This document shows, in pieces, positions 28,539 through 36,871 of a DNA stretch of 64,000 nucleotides; the first letter of the stretch is position 1, and the number at the start of each line of letters is the position of its first letter. The DNA lies in contig NZ_JACGXN010000001.1 in assembly GCF_014138285.1 (NCBI RefSeq), positions 186,001 through 250,000 on the forward strand. The letters are read 5' to 3'. The notes beneath the pieces were generated by a model that saw nothing but the letters and a program-made list of their open reading frames with translations, searched no databases and was not told where the DNA came from. This DNA comes from Phyllobacterium myrsinacearum (GTDB taxonomy: Bacteria > Pseudomonadota > Alphaproteobacteria > Rhizobiales > Rhizobiaceae). The position numbers and the translations under genes were made by a program.

Positions 28539-29237
28539 TCAGCTGATACGGACCAGCGGAGCGCTGGGTTCGCCGCCGAATTCCGCAAGCACGCTCTCGC
28601 CGCCAACGGCCGTCTGACCAACAGCAACACGCGGCGCAAAACCTTCGGGCAGATAGACATCCACGCGCGAGCCGAAACGGATCAGGCCAAAGCGTTCGCC
28701 GATGGAAATGGAATTGTTTTCATCGGCCCAGCAGACGATGCGGCGTGCCACGAGACCGGCGATCTGCACCACGGCAACCTGACCGTTGGGGCTGTCGATC
28801 ACCAGACCATTGCGCTCGTTCTCGGCGCTCGCCTTGTCGAGTTCCGCATTGAGGAACTTGCCCGGCTTGTGAACAATGGTCGTGATGCGGCCACGCACCG
28901 GGGCGCGGTTGATATGGCAGGAAAACACATTCATGAAGACGGAAATGCGGGTCATTTCGCGATCGCCGAGGTTGAGCTCGCGCGGCGGCACGGCAGGACC
29001 AACCGCAGAGACAAGTCCGTCGGCCGGACTGATGACCAGCCTGTCATCCGTGGGGGTGACACGCTGGGGATCGCGATAGAAATAGATGCACCAGGCGGTG
29101 AGGATGAGACCTATCCAGAACAGCGGTTCCCAGAAATAACCGAGAACCACGGTCACACCGGCGAAACCGGCGATGAACGGGTAGCCCTCCCGATGGATGG
29201 GTACCAGAGTGTTGCGGATGGAATCGACAAGGCTCAT
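28539..29237 (-). CDS. psd: phosphatidylserine decarboxylase
   Basis: Psd converts phosphatidylserine to phosphatidylethanolamine. The 232-residue protein is the short form common in rhizobia: two N-terminal membrane segments, [11 protein letters not shown], the conserved [16 protein letters not shown], and the C-terminal [11 protein letters not shown], where the serine would be the self-cleavage site that becomes the pyruvoyl group (LGST in E. coli). AGGAA lies 6 bases before the ATG at 29237. It forms an operon with pssA, so the two-step pathway is complete here. Confidence 0.94.
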   Translation of the reverse strand: MSLVDSIRNTLVPIHREGYPFIAGFAGVTVVLGYFWEPLFWIGLILTAWCIYFYRDPQRVTPTDDRLVISPADGLVSAVGPAVPPRELNLGDREMTRISVFMNVFSCHINRAPVRGRITTIVHKPGKFLNAELDKASAENERNGLVIDSPNGQVAVVQIAGLVARRIVCWADENNSISIGERFGLIRFGSRVDVYLPEGFAPRVAVGQTAVGGESVLAEFGGEPSAPLVRIS

Positions 29238-29677
29238 TGGTTTGTTCCTGACAGCGCCAAATGTTCGTCCGGCAGCGCGCGCACGCTCCACCGGAATTGC
29301 GCGTTACTTATCGGAGATTGGCAGCAGGAGCAAACCTTTCAACCCGGCTTGAACCCTTCATCAGCAGAATTATTCCGTATTCAACTTTTTCCTGCTGCGA
29401 CTTTTCACGGCTCGACGGCGACATTAAGAGCAAGGGATGGTCAGATGAAGCCGTTCTGCCGGAGGGAATTTGTGGACAAGATCAAGGGGTTTGACGAGAC
29501 CGATGTTTATCCATCGGGCGAAGTCAAAGCCCGCAGAGATTGGCCCAAATTCACCCGGCCCTTCGGGTTTCCGGCGGGCGGCCAACCACGTTGTCAGGCA
29601 GCTTCGTCCGATGGGTAAACATCGGCCTCGCTACCTTCCGCGTGGATTGTCTCGCCATCCGGGAAACAGAACTGGCT
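29238..29677. other. intergenic region between the ABC exporter and psd
   Basis: A 440-base space between two minus-strand genes. It holds the psd promoter, not clearly visible, and a 136-base inverted-repeat element at 29495-29630 that is listed separately. No gene is seen. Confidence 0.6.
29495..29630. repeat. palindromic element with 29-base inverted arms
   Basis: The arm at 29495-29523 matches the reverse complement of 29602-29630 at 26 of 29 positions (core CCGATGTTTATCCATCGG). Inside, TTGGCC and GGCCAA form a second stem, and ACCCGGCCCTTCGGGT a third. Size and nesting resemble rhizobial intergenic mosaic elements (RIME-type), but no second copy occurs in this window. A structured RNA is the alternative. 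Confidence 0.55.
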
Positions 29678-31576
29678 TCATTCGACCATCCCTTGCTCTA
29701 ATGCCGGTTTACCGCGAACGACGACGCCAAGATCGTCCTCCTCGCGCACCTTGCGCAGGCGCTCTTCGGCCTCGGTTGCCTCACGCTGGCGGTTCCACAT
29801 GGACGCATAGAGACCATTTTCGGCCAGCAGTGCCGCGTGCCGGCCCCGTTCGGCAATCACACCATCCTTGAGAACGATGATCTCGTCGGCACCGATGATC
29901 GTCGACAGGCGGTGGGCGATCACCAGTGTGGTGCGGTCACGGCTGACCAGATCGAGCGATGCCTGGATTTCATGCTCCGTCGCGCTGTCGAGCGCCGAGG
30001 TAGCCTCATCGAGGATCAGGATCGGCGGCGCCTTCAGGATCGTGCGTGCAATGGCAACACGTTGCTTTTCACCGCCCGACAGTTTCAGTCCGCGCTCGCC
30101 GACCATGGCGTCATATCCCTCGGGAAGGCTTTTGATAAAGCTGCCGATCTGTGCGAGATCCGCCGCATTGCGCACCTCCTCTTCCGTGGCGGTGATGCGG
30201 CCATAGCGGACGTTATAGGCAATGGTATCGTTGAACAGGACGGTATCCTGCGGCACCATGCCGATCACCGCGCGCAGGCTTTCCTGCGTGACATCGCGGA
30301 TATCCTGACCGTCAATACTGATCGAGCCACCCTGAATATCGTAGAAGCGGTAGAGCAGACGCGACAGAGTTGACTTGCCTGCGCCCGACGGGCCGACAAT
30401 GGCAACAGTCTTGCCTGCGGGAACCTCGAAGCTCACACCCTTCAGGATCGGCCGCTTGGGGTCATAGGCAAACATCACATTGTCAAAACGCACGGTGCCA
30501 CGCTCGATCACCAGCGGCTTGGCACCGGGCTTGTCGGTGACTTCCTGCTCAACATCGAGCAGGTCGAACATCTGCTCGATATCGGTCAGGCCCTGCCGCA
30601 CTTCGCGGTAGATGAAGCCGATGAAGTTGAGCGGAATGGAGAGCTGCATGAGCATGGCATTGATGAAGACGAAATCGCCGAGGGTTTGCGTGCCGGCCAG
30701 CACTTCCCTGCCCGACATGATCATCATGACAGCCATCCCGATGCCGAAAATCACCGACTGGCCGAAATTCAGCCAGCCGAGCGATGTCCAGATGCGGGTC
30801 GCCGAAACTTCATAGCGCGCCATGGCCGCATCGAAACGGCTGGCTTCCATCTGCTCGTTACCGAAATACTTGACCGTCTCGAAGTTCAAGAGCGAGTCGA
30901 TCGCCTTGGTGTTGGCATCGGTGTCGGAGTCATTCATGTCGCGGCGGATGTTGATCCGCCAGTCACTGGCACGGATGGTGAACCATGTGTAGAGCCAGAC
31001 CGTCGCCACGACCACGGCCAGATAGGACAGGCCATAGGCAAAAGCGAAAATGACGGCGGTCATCAGGAATTCGATGATCGTCGGCGCCGTGTTCAGGATG
31101 GTAAAGCGGACAATGGTTTCGATACCCTTGGTGCCGCGCTCGATGATGCGCGACAGACCGCCGGTGCGCCGCTCCACATGGAAGCGCAACGACAGATTGT
31201 GCATATGCACGAATGTCCGGTAGGCGAGCTTGCGCACGGCGTATTGTCCGACACTGGCAAAAAGCGCGTCGCGCAACTGGTTCAAACCTGCCTGAATGAT
31301 GCGCGCGGCGTTGTAAGCCGCAACCAGCATCAGCGGACCGACGAGGATAAGCGGCACCAGATCGGAAGCCACAAACTTGCCGTTCAAGGCATTGGTCGCC
31401 CATTTGAAGAAATAGGGCACCAGAATGAGAATGACCTTGGAAACCAGCAGATAGAACGAGGCCCAGACAACCCGCATTTTCAGGTCGGGTCGTTCATCGG
31501 GCCACATATAGGTCCAAAGGTTACGAATGGTCTGCAGCGTTTTGCCGGACTCGGAGGAGACAGTTTTTTCAGCCAC
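29678..31576 (-). CDS. Atm1-type ABC transporter, fused permease and ATPase
   Basis: A 632-residue half-transporter of the ABCB7/HMT1/Atm1 family. The N-terminal domain has six membrane segments between about residues 35 and 325. The nucleotide-binding domain has Walker [10 protein letters not shown] at 395-403, the signature LSGGE at 499-503, and Walker B LILDE at 520-524. The LNFGQ motif (N270, Q273) matches the glutathione-binding site of structurally known bacterial Atm1, where glutathione or metal-glutathione complexes are exported. It follows an ArsR regulator by 2 bases, which fits a metal-stress export role. Confidence 0.92.
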   Translation of the reverse strand: MAEKTVSSESGKTLQTIRNLWTYMWPDERPDLKMRVVWASFYLLVSKVILILVPYFFKWATNALNGKFVASDLVPLILVGPLMLVAAYNAARIIQAGLNQLRDALFASVGQYAVRKLAYRTFVHMHNLSLRFHVERRTGGLSRIIERGTKGIETIVRFTILNTAPTIIEFLMTAVIFAFAYGLSYLAVVVATVWLYTWFTIRASDWRINIRRDMNDSDTDANTKAIDSLLNFETVKYFGNEQMEASRFDAAMARYEVSATRIWTSLGWLNFGQSVIFGIGMAVMMIMSGREVLAGTQTLGDFVFINAMLMQLSIPLNFIGFIYREVRQGLTDIEQMFDLLDVEQEVTDKPGAKPLVIERGTVRFDNVMFAYDPKRPILKGVSFEVPAGKTVAIVGPSGAGKSTLSRLLYRFYDIQGGSISIDGQDIRDVTQESLRAVIGMVPQDTVLFNDTIAYNVRYGRITATEEEVRNAADLAQIGSFIKSLPEGYDAMVGERGLKLSGGEKQRVAIARTILKAPPILILDEATSALDSATEHEIQASLDLVSRDRTTLVIAHRLSTIIGADEIIVLKDGVIAERGRHAALLAENGLYASMWNRQREATEAEERLRKVREEDDLGVVVRGKPALEQGMVE

Positions 31577-31578
31577 GG

Positions 31579-31944
31579 TTATTCCTTGAGGGCCGCAGCG
31601 GCTACCCGCGCTGCAGGCACAATAGTATCGGGCGGACAGCAGAGATTGGCCATATCGCTGACAAGAGCGGCGACATCGGCAAACGCGTCCGGATTGATGC
31701 TGTAATGGGAGCTTTGGCCGGACTGGCGGTAATTCACGAGCCCGGCATCGACAAGTATTTTCAGATGTTGCGATACAGTCGATTGCGCCAGATCAAGCGT
31801 CGCGACAATATCCTTGCAGCAGGAAGCGTTCAGTCCGGCAAGCTGACGGACAATGCGCAGGCGCGCCGGATGGGCGAGCGCTGTAAGGATACGCGCCGTT
31901 TCGGCGTCCGAGATTGCCAGTTGAAATCGATTGCTGCATTTCAT
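31579..31944 (-). CDS. ArsR/SmtB family transcriptional regulator
   Basis: A 121-residue winged-helix repressor with the recognition helix region STVSQHLKILVDAGLV at 55-70. Five cysteines are placed like metal ligands: Cys3, Cys42-Cys43 (NASCCKDIV) and Cys102-Cys103 (NLCCPPD). This suggests metal or metalloid sensing rather than a redox-neutral ArsR. It is co-transcribed with the Atm1-type exporter. A possible operator, ATCGTT at 31943 and AACGAT at 31960, overlaps its own start. Confidence 0.9.
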   Translation of the reverse strand: MKCSNRFQLAISDAETARILTALAHPARLRIVRQLAGLNASCCKDIVATLDLAQSTVSQHLKILVDAGLVNYRQSGQSSHYSINPDAFADVAALVSDMANLCCPPDTIVPAARVAAAALKE

Positions 31945-32039
31945 CGTTCATCGGCGATAAACGATATAATTTTCCAATGCAAGGATTAAAAAGGGACATC
32001 CATGCTATGCAAATGGGATTCTGGGGTAAATCCGACGTG

Positions 32040-32456
32040 TCAGCTATCGAAAAAGCCGTCGAGGAATGCCGCCGCTTCATCCGAGATTCCAACGATCTTG
32101 TTCGTTGCCTGGCGATAGAATTTGAAGTTGAGCTCCGTACCGGGCTGACCATCCTTCCAATCGGTCAGATGTTTGAGTTCACGCCGTCCCAGCGGTCGTT
32201 TGGCGAGTGCGTTACGTCGGATGGAAAGACTGACCCGCGGTGTTTGCCTGACGATACCGCTTGTCCTGGCGATCGCTTCGACTGAAGTGACAACACCGCG
32301 TGCGACAAGACCATGGCCGCCCTCGTTCTCGCTGGCGAACAGAAACACCGTATCACCTGCGGTTATGAGCTTACCGCCATACATGGTCTTCTGCGCGGTA
32401 AACGCGAACGTCTCAGTCTCGATATCGCGGATTTCGGCCTTGATCGCGAACGCCAT
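32040..32456 (-). CDS. conserved hypothetical protein, possible PUA/EVE-like fold
   Basis: A 138-residue soluble protein, MAFAIKAEIRDIETETFAF onward, with VFLFASENEGGHGLVARG and a basic central part (SIRRNALAKRPLGRRELKHL). The pattern of a beta-rich N-terminal half with FLFASE..GGHGLVA resembles small PUA/EVE-like domains that bind modified nucleic acid, but this is a weak impression. It starts 12 bases after the LysM gene stop, so both probably form one unit. Confidence 0.7.
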   Translation of the reverse strand: MAFAIKAEIRDIETETFAFTAQKTMYGGKLITAGDTVFLFASENEGGHGLVARGVVTSVEAIARTSGIVRQTPRVSLSIRRNALAKRPLGRRELKHLTDWKDGQPGTELNFKFYRQATNKIVGISDEAAAFLDGFFDS

Positions 32457-32468
32457 GCTTCTCCCCGG

Positions 32469-33773
32469 CTATTGAGGTGCGGTCTTGTCCTTTTCCGGCA
32501 AGGCAAAAACCTGACCCGGAAAAATCATGTCCGGATTCTGGATCTGCTCCTTGTTGGCGAGATAAATGGTCGTGTACCGCGTGCCCTCGCCGTAAGTCCG
32601 GCGTGAAATTGTCCAGAGATTGTCGCCGCGACGGATAATCACCGAACCGTCGACATTCCGCAGCGGCTGCGTGGTATCGCTGCCCTGAACCTGCCCGGCC
32701 GTGCCATCCGGCGCCGTCCCGGCGGAAGCTTGCGGTGCAGCAGCAGGCGCTTCGGCGCCTGGGGCTGATGTCGCTGCCGGAGCAACGGCCGACACGCGTT
32801 CGCCGGCTTCGCGCTTGAACGGCACGGCCGCGCGCGCAATGACCGTCACGCCATCCTTTTCAACCATATCGGCGCGGATGATATAATCCCCCACCGGCAG
32901 GTCGCGCATGGTCTGCACAAGGAAATGGCCATCAGATCCCGTCTTGGTCGAACCGATGAGATTGTCGTTGGCATAGACCTTGACCGTATAGCCTGCATCC
33001 GCAATGCCTGCGATGAAGAGCTTGCTGCCTTCGATTTCCACGGCCTCCACAACGATGCGGGCCTTGGCGGCGGGCTGTTTGACAGGCTTGTCGCCGGTCG
33101 GCGCTGCTGCTGTTGTCGCTGGCTGACTGGAAGCGGCCGGTGCCGCTGGCGCTTCGGGCTTGGTAATCATGCGGCTTGGCTGGCCGGACTGCTCGACCAG
33201 AGCCAGAACCTGCCCCGATTTGGTTTCGGGGATGGAGACGATCGCCGTTTCCTGCGACGTCATTGCGCTGCCATCCGGAGCGGTTGACCGCAGGACAAGC
33301 TGATAGTCGCCCGGCTTCAGGGGATCATCGAGCACAATGACAAATTCGCCGGTGGGTGATGCTTTGGTGGTGCCGATAATGTCGGCACCGGCGAGAAGAT
33401 CAATCTTGGCATCATTCACCCCCTTGCCTGCAATAACGATTGTCCCTGTGGGATCAACACGCAACACGTCAAACGAAGGAACACCGGGCTTTGTCTGGGA
33501 TGCTTCGGCGGGCGCCGATCCGGCGGCGGGCGCTGCACCACCAGCGGATGCCGCTGGCGCTGGCGTTACCGGAGCCGCTGTTTGCGCTGCATCGGCGGGT
33601 TTAGCGGCGGGTTCTGCGGGCTTTTGTGCCGTCGGCGCAGGCGCATTTCCATTCGCAGTCACGACAGGTGTATCCACAGCCGGCTTACCCGGAATGAACC
33701 CCAGATAGGCAGCCACCAGACCCAAAGCGACAACAACACCAAACCCCAGCACTGCAAACTTGTTCTTGATCAT
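32469..33773 (-). CDS. LysM domain-containing cell-envelope protein
   Basis: A 434-residue protein with one N-terminal membrane segment (FAVLGFGVVVALGLVAAYLG), long Ala/Pro-rich linkers, two Ig-like/bacterial adhesion-like segments (around 105-185 and 245-310) and a C-terminal LysM domain (VIIRRGDNLWTISRRTYGEG to IFPGQVFALP) that should bind peptidoglycan. The low-complexity linkers are typical of periplasmic spacers. It is divergent from the LOG-family gene at 33948. Confidence 0.88.
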   Translation of the reverse strand: MIKNKFAVLGFGVVVALGLVAAYLGFIPGKPAVDTPVVTANGNAPAPTAQKPAEPAAKPADAAQTAAPVTPAPAASAGGAAPAAGSAPAEASQTKPGVPSFDVLRVDPTGTIVIAGKGVNDAKIDLLAGADIIGTTKASPTGEFVIVLDDPLKPGDYQLVLRSTAPDGSAMTSQETAIVSIPETKSGQVLALVEQSGQPSRMITKPEAPAAPAASSQPATTAAAPTGDKPVKQPAAKARIVVEAVEIEGSKLFIAGIADAGYTVKVYANDNLIGSTKTGSDGHFLVQTMRDLPVGDYIIRADMVEKDGVTVIARAAVPFKREAGERVSAVAPAATSAPGAEAPAAAPQASAGTAPDGTAGQVQGSDTTQPLRNVDGSVIIRRGDNLWTISRRTYGEGTRYTTIYLANKEQIQNPDMIFPGQVFALPEKDKTAPQ

Positions 33774-33947
33774 CGATCCCCGACCCTATTTATCTTTTTG
33801 GTCTAGCGCCTTTTATGCTCTGCTACAAGAAAACCCTTTAAATTCAGCCCTATTCTTTGTGATTATAGGATCAAAGGCGCAATTCGAGATTTTTGTCGCA
33901 TGCCCGATAGCTTGACGTTTCACGGGACAGGAGGCACCACTTTCCAG

Positions 33948-34553
33948 ATGAGCAAGATTCGATCGATTTGTGTTTACTGCGGCTCCTCTCCGGGCCGTGA
34001 TCCGATTTACAAACAGAGCGGCAAGATCCTCGGCAACTCAATCGCCGAAAATGGACTGGAACTGGTCTATGGCGGCGGCACGAAGGGCATCATGGGCGCA
34101 GTCGCCGATGGTGTCATGTCGGCAGGCGGCAAGGTCACAGGTATCATTCCGAAGTTCCTGATGAACAAGGAAGCGACCGAACATGCGCTTGGTCAGCTGT
34201 CCGAGCTGATCGTCACCGAAGACATGCATGAGCGCAAGCACAAGATGTTCGAGCGCTCGGATGCGTTTGTTACACTCCCGGGCGGTATCGGCACGGTGGA
34301 AGAGATCGTTGAGGTCATGACCTGGGCGCAGCTCGGACGCCACCGCAAGCCAATGGTCTTCGCCAATATCAACGGCTTCTGGAATCCGATGCTGGCCCTC
34401 ATCGATCACATGAAGGCGGAAGGCTTCGTCCATACGTCACATTTGGTCAATCCGCTTGTGGTAGAACGCCCGGAAGACATTGTTCCGGCAATCCTCAATG
34501 CGGCAGCCAGAGGTGACCGGGACGGCGACGAAGCAATCATCGAACGGCTGTAA
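33948..34553 (+). CDS. LOG family protein (TIGR00730)
   Basis: A 201-residue Rossmann-fold protein with ICVYCGSSPG near the start, GLVYGGG-like LVYGGGTKGIMGAVAD, and the family hallmark PGGIGTVEE. LOG proteins hydrolyse cytokinin riboside 5'-monophosphates or other nucleoside monophosphates to free bases. The bacterial role is usually general nucleotide turnover. The ATG at 33948 gives the standard N terminus; AGGAGG lies 13 bases upstream, rather far, and an in-frame ATG at 33900 is possible. Confidence 0.88.
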   Translation: MSKIRSICVYCGSSPGRDPIYKQSGKILGNSIAENGLELVYGGGTKGIMGAVADGVMSAGGKVTGIIPKFLMNKEATEHALGQLSELIVTEDMHERKHKMFERSDAFVTLPGGIGTVEEIVEVMTWAQLGRHRKPMVFANINGFWNPMLALIDHMKAEGFVHTSHLVNPLVVERPEDIVPAILNAAARGDRDGDEAIIERL

Positions 34554-34573
34554 CTGAAAGGAACGGGGATTTC

Positions 34574-35584
34574 ATGGTTCAAACATTGAGCTTAGATCCC
34601 CCGCCCGAAGCCAAGCGCCTTCACAACGACGATTTCGTCATCGCCTACAGTTTTGACGCGACGGGTTCCCTGCTGGTTGAACCGGTTGCCGAGTCAGGCA
34701 AGGTCTGGACATGGAAGAGCTATGCTCTTGCCGATGCGCGAGCCCGCCGCAGCCTCGAAACGGACAAAAGCCTGCCGGAAAGTGTGCGCGAGGCTTTCCT
34801 TTCCTCCGGCGACCAATGCCAGATCAGCTATGAGGATGGCTGGCTTTTCGGGGAACTGCCCGACCTGCAACATGAACATTACGGCGATCCGCGCGAACTG
34901 GGCTATTTCCGCTTTGCTTTCAATGAGACCCTTTTCATCAGCGGTCGACGCCACCCGCTGCAATCGGTCGATGACGTTCGCCAGTCCATCAATCGCGGCA
35001 AGACGAGGCCCGCGTCGCCCATTGCTTTGTTCAATGCAATCTTCCGGCGGTTTCTCGATCTGCTCAAGGCCGAGATTAACCGGCTTTCGGAAACGCTCGA
35101 CTCCATCGAGGATCATATTGTCGGCGAGAAATGGCAGGGTGAACGCGAGCGGCTGGTACCGGTGCGACGCCAGATCGTGGTTTTCCATCGTTATCTCACG
35201 GCCGCAACCAGCCTGTTCCGCCACATCGACCATGCGGACCGGCGGGCGCTGCCGGAAGATCTGGACGACCTGATTGAAGGCCTGTCAATCCGCGCAGCTA
35301 CGCTGCATGCGGAGGGCGAGCAGCTGCAACAGCGCGCAAGGCTGTTGCAGGACGAGCTTCTGGCAAAACTGACAGACCAGTCGAACCGCTTTCTCTACGT
35401 GCTTTCCGTGATGACAGCCGTGCTTTTGCCGACAAACGTCATTACCGGCCTCTTCGGCATGAACACAGAAGGACTGCCGTTTGCCGGCAATATCCACGGG
35501 TTCACGATTATCGCTCTTGTTGCCCTTGTTATATCCGCATTTGTCTATCTGATCGTGCGCAAGATGGGCGGTTCGGGGCGTTAG
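34574..35584 (+). CDS. CorA-family divalent cation transporter
   Basis: A 336-residue protein with a long cytoplasmic N-terminal domain and two C-terminal membrane helices at about 272-292 and 305-325. The first ends with the diagnostic GMN motif (TGLFGMNTEGLPFAG). Members transport Mg2+, Co2+ or Zn2+ (ZntB subgroup); the TEGLPF ending is common in the ZntB-like subgroup. It starts 20 bases after the LOG gene and has GAAAGGAACGGGG upstream. Confidence 0.9.
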   Translation: MVQTLSLDPPPEAKRLHNDDFVIAYSFDATGSLLVEPVAESGKVWTWKSYALADARARRSLETDKSLPESVREAFLSSGDQCQISYEDGWLFGELPDLQHEHYGDPRELGYFRFAFNETLFISGRRHPLQSVDDVRQSINRGKTRPASPIALFNAIFRRFLDLLKAEINRLSETLDSIEDHIVGEKWQGERERLVPVRRQIVVFHRYLTAATSLFRHIDHADRRALPEDLDDLIEGLSIRAATLHAEGEQLQQRARLLQDELLAKLTDQSNRFLYVLSVMTAVLLPTNVITGLFGMNTEGLPFAGNIHGFTIIALVALVISAFVYLIVRKMGGSGR

Positions 35585-35605
35585 ACCGCTTTTGCATTTA
35601 CAGTG

Positions 35606-35672
35606 GCGGGTGGTTCGTGGTTCGACAAGCTCACCATGAGGGAGAGTGTTGGCTCACCATGAGGGAGATGGG
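35606..35672. repeat. double copy of the CTCACCATGAGGGAGA repeat
   Basis: GTGGTTCGTGGTTCGACAAG, then GCTCACCATGAGGGAGA twice (ending at about 35648 and 35669). Same family as the 73-base element at 11914. Confidence 0.75.
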
Positions 35673-35745
35673 TGCTGTAAACTAATCACAACGATAGCGG
35701 ATAAAATGATCTGCAGTCCTCACTGCCCGCATGGAGAGCCTCACG

Positions 35746-35778
35746 CCGTCATCCTCGGGTCAAGCCCGAGGATGACGG
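35746..35778. repeat. CCGTCATCCTCGGG hairpin repeat
   Basis: CCGTCATCCTCGGG (35746-35759) and its perfect reverse complement (35765-35778) flank TCAAG. This form of hairpin is a very common dispersed repeat in alphaproteobacteria. Placed between convergent corA-like and rarD-like genes, it may also terminate both. Confidence 0.75.
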
Positions 35779-35796
35779 AGAAGGAGGGTATCTCCG

Positions 35797-36759
35797 TCAG
35801 GAAGCGGTCGCCAGTTTCACCTTGCGCGCTTCATGCAGCATGGACCAGGTGTAGATCGCCAGAGCAGCCCAGATGAGCGCGAACGCGATGAACTGCACAT
35901 TCGAGAATGGCTCATCAAAGACAAAGATCGCGCACAGGAAAACCATGGTCGGCGCGATATACTGCATCAGTCCGATGGTCGTATAGCGCAGGAGCTTGGC
36001 GCCGAAAGCATAGAGGATAAGCGGAATGGCCGTCGCCGGTCCGGCAAACAGCAAAAGACCGATATCATGCCCACTGCCATTGACGAAATGGCTGGTTCCC
36101 TGTGCAACGGTCCAGAAAATAAAGCCAAGCGAAGGAACGGACAGGATCAGCACTTCCAGCATAAAACCCTGCGTCGGGCCGATGGGCAGCGTCTTGCGGA
36201 AAAAGCCGTAGAAGCCGAAGCTGAAGGCAAGAACCAGCGAAATCCACGGCAGGCCACCGGATGAAATGGTCAGGAGCAGCACAGCACAGGCTGCCAGACC
36301 GACCGCCACCATCTGCGGGCGCGTGAGCTTTTCCGACAGGAATATACTGCCGAGGACCACATTCACCAGCGGATTGATGTAATAGCCGAGCGCCGTATCA
36401 ACAGCATGGTTTGCGCCGATGGCCCAGACATAGGTGCCCCAGTTGATGGTGATCAGCGTCGCCGTCAGGGTGGCCATGACCAGCGTACGCGGCGTCATCA
36501 AGGCTGTTTTCAGATCGTCGAAGCGGCCAAGCCACCACAATACCGCACCAGCGATGGGAACCGACCAGACGATGCGATGCGCCACCACTTCCAGCGTCGG
36601 CATGTAATCGACCGCCTTCAGATAGAACGGCAGGATGCCCCAAAGCAGATAGGCAGACAGCGCGAAGATAAAACCCTTCTTGCCGTCGGACATTCCCGGC
36701 TGTGCTTCGGTTACCATTGTTCCAGCGCCAAGGCCGCTCTGATTAATCTGTTCGCTCAT
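35797..36759 (-). CDS. rarD: EamA family transporter, RarD type
   Basis: A 320-residue inner-membrane protein with ten predicted membrane segments, arranged as two EamA repeats. The RarD pattern SAYLLWGILPFYLKAVDYMPTLEVVAHRIVWS (key LWGILPFY and HRIVWS) and the later PLVNVVLGSIFLSEKL fit the family, as does YYINPL. The substrate is unknown; some members affect chloramphenicol sensitivity. The first ATG is used; the ATG at residue 23 is an alternative. Confidence 0.9.
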   Translation of the reverse strand: MSEQINQSGLGAGTMVTEAQPGMSDGKKGFIFALSAYLLWGILPFYLKAVDYMPTLEVVAHRIVWSVPIAGAVLWWLGRFDDLKTALMTPRTLVMATLTATLITINWGTYVWAIGANHAVDTALGYYINPLVNVVLGSIFLSEKLTRPQMVAVGLAACAVLLLTISSGGLPWISLVLAFSFGFYGFFRKTLPIGPTQGFMLEVLILSVPSLGFIFWTVAQGTSHFVNGSGHDIGLLLFAGPATAIPLILYAFGAKLLRYTTIGLMQYIAPTMVFLCAIFVFDEPFSNVQFIAFALIWAALAIYTWSMLHEARKVKLATAS

Positions 36760-36871
36760 GGGCGATGATCTACGACCACAGCCCTCAAACGTCTATCGAA
36801 TTCGGCTGATCATCCCATCAAAGCTCTTGATGATTTGAGACCAATTTCGCCCAAAAATCGAAAAAATCAGC

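Noticed and set aside
31943..31965. ATCGTT/AACGAT inverted repeat at the ArsR start as an operator
   Set aside because: Only 6-base arms with an 11-base centre, overlapping the start codon; too weak to list as a site by itself.
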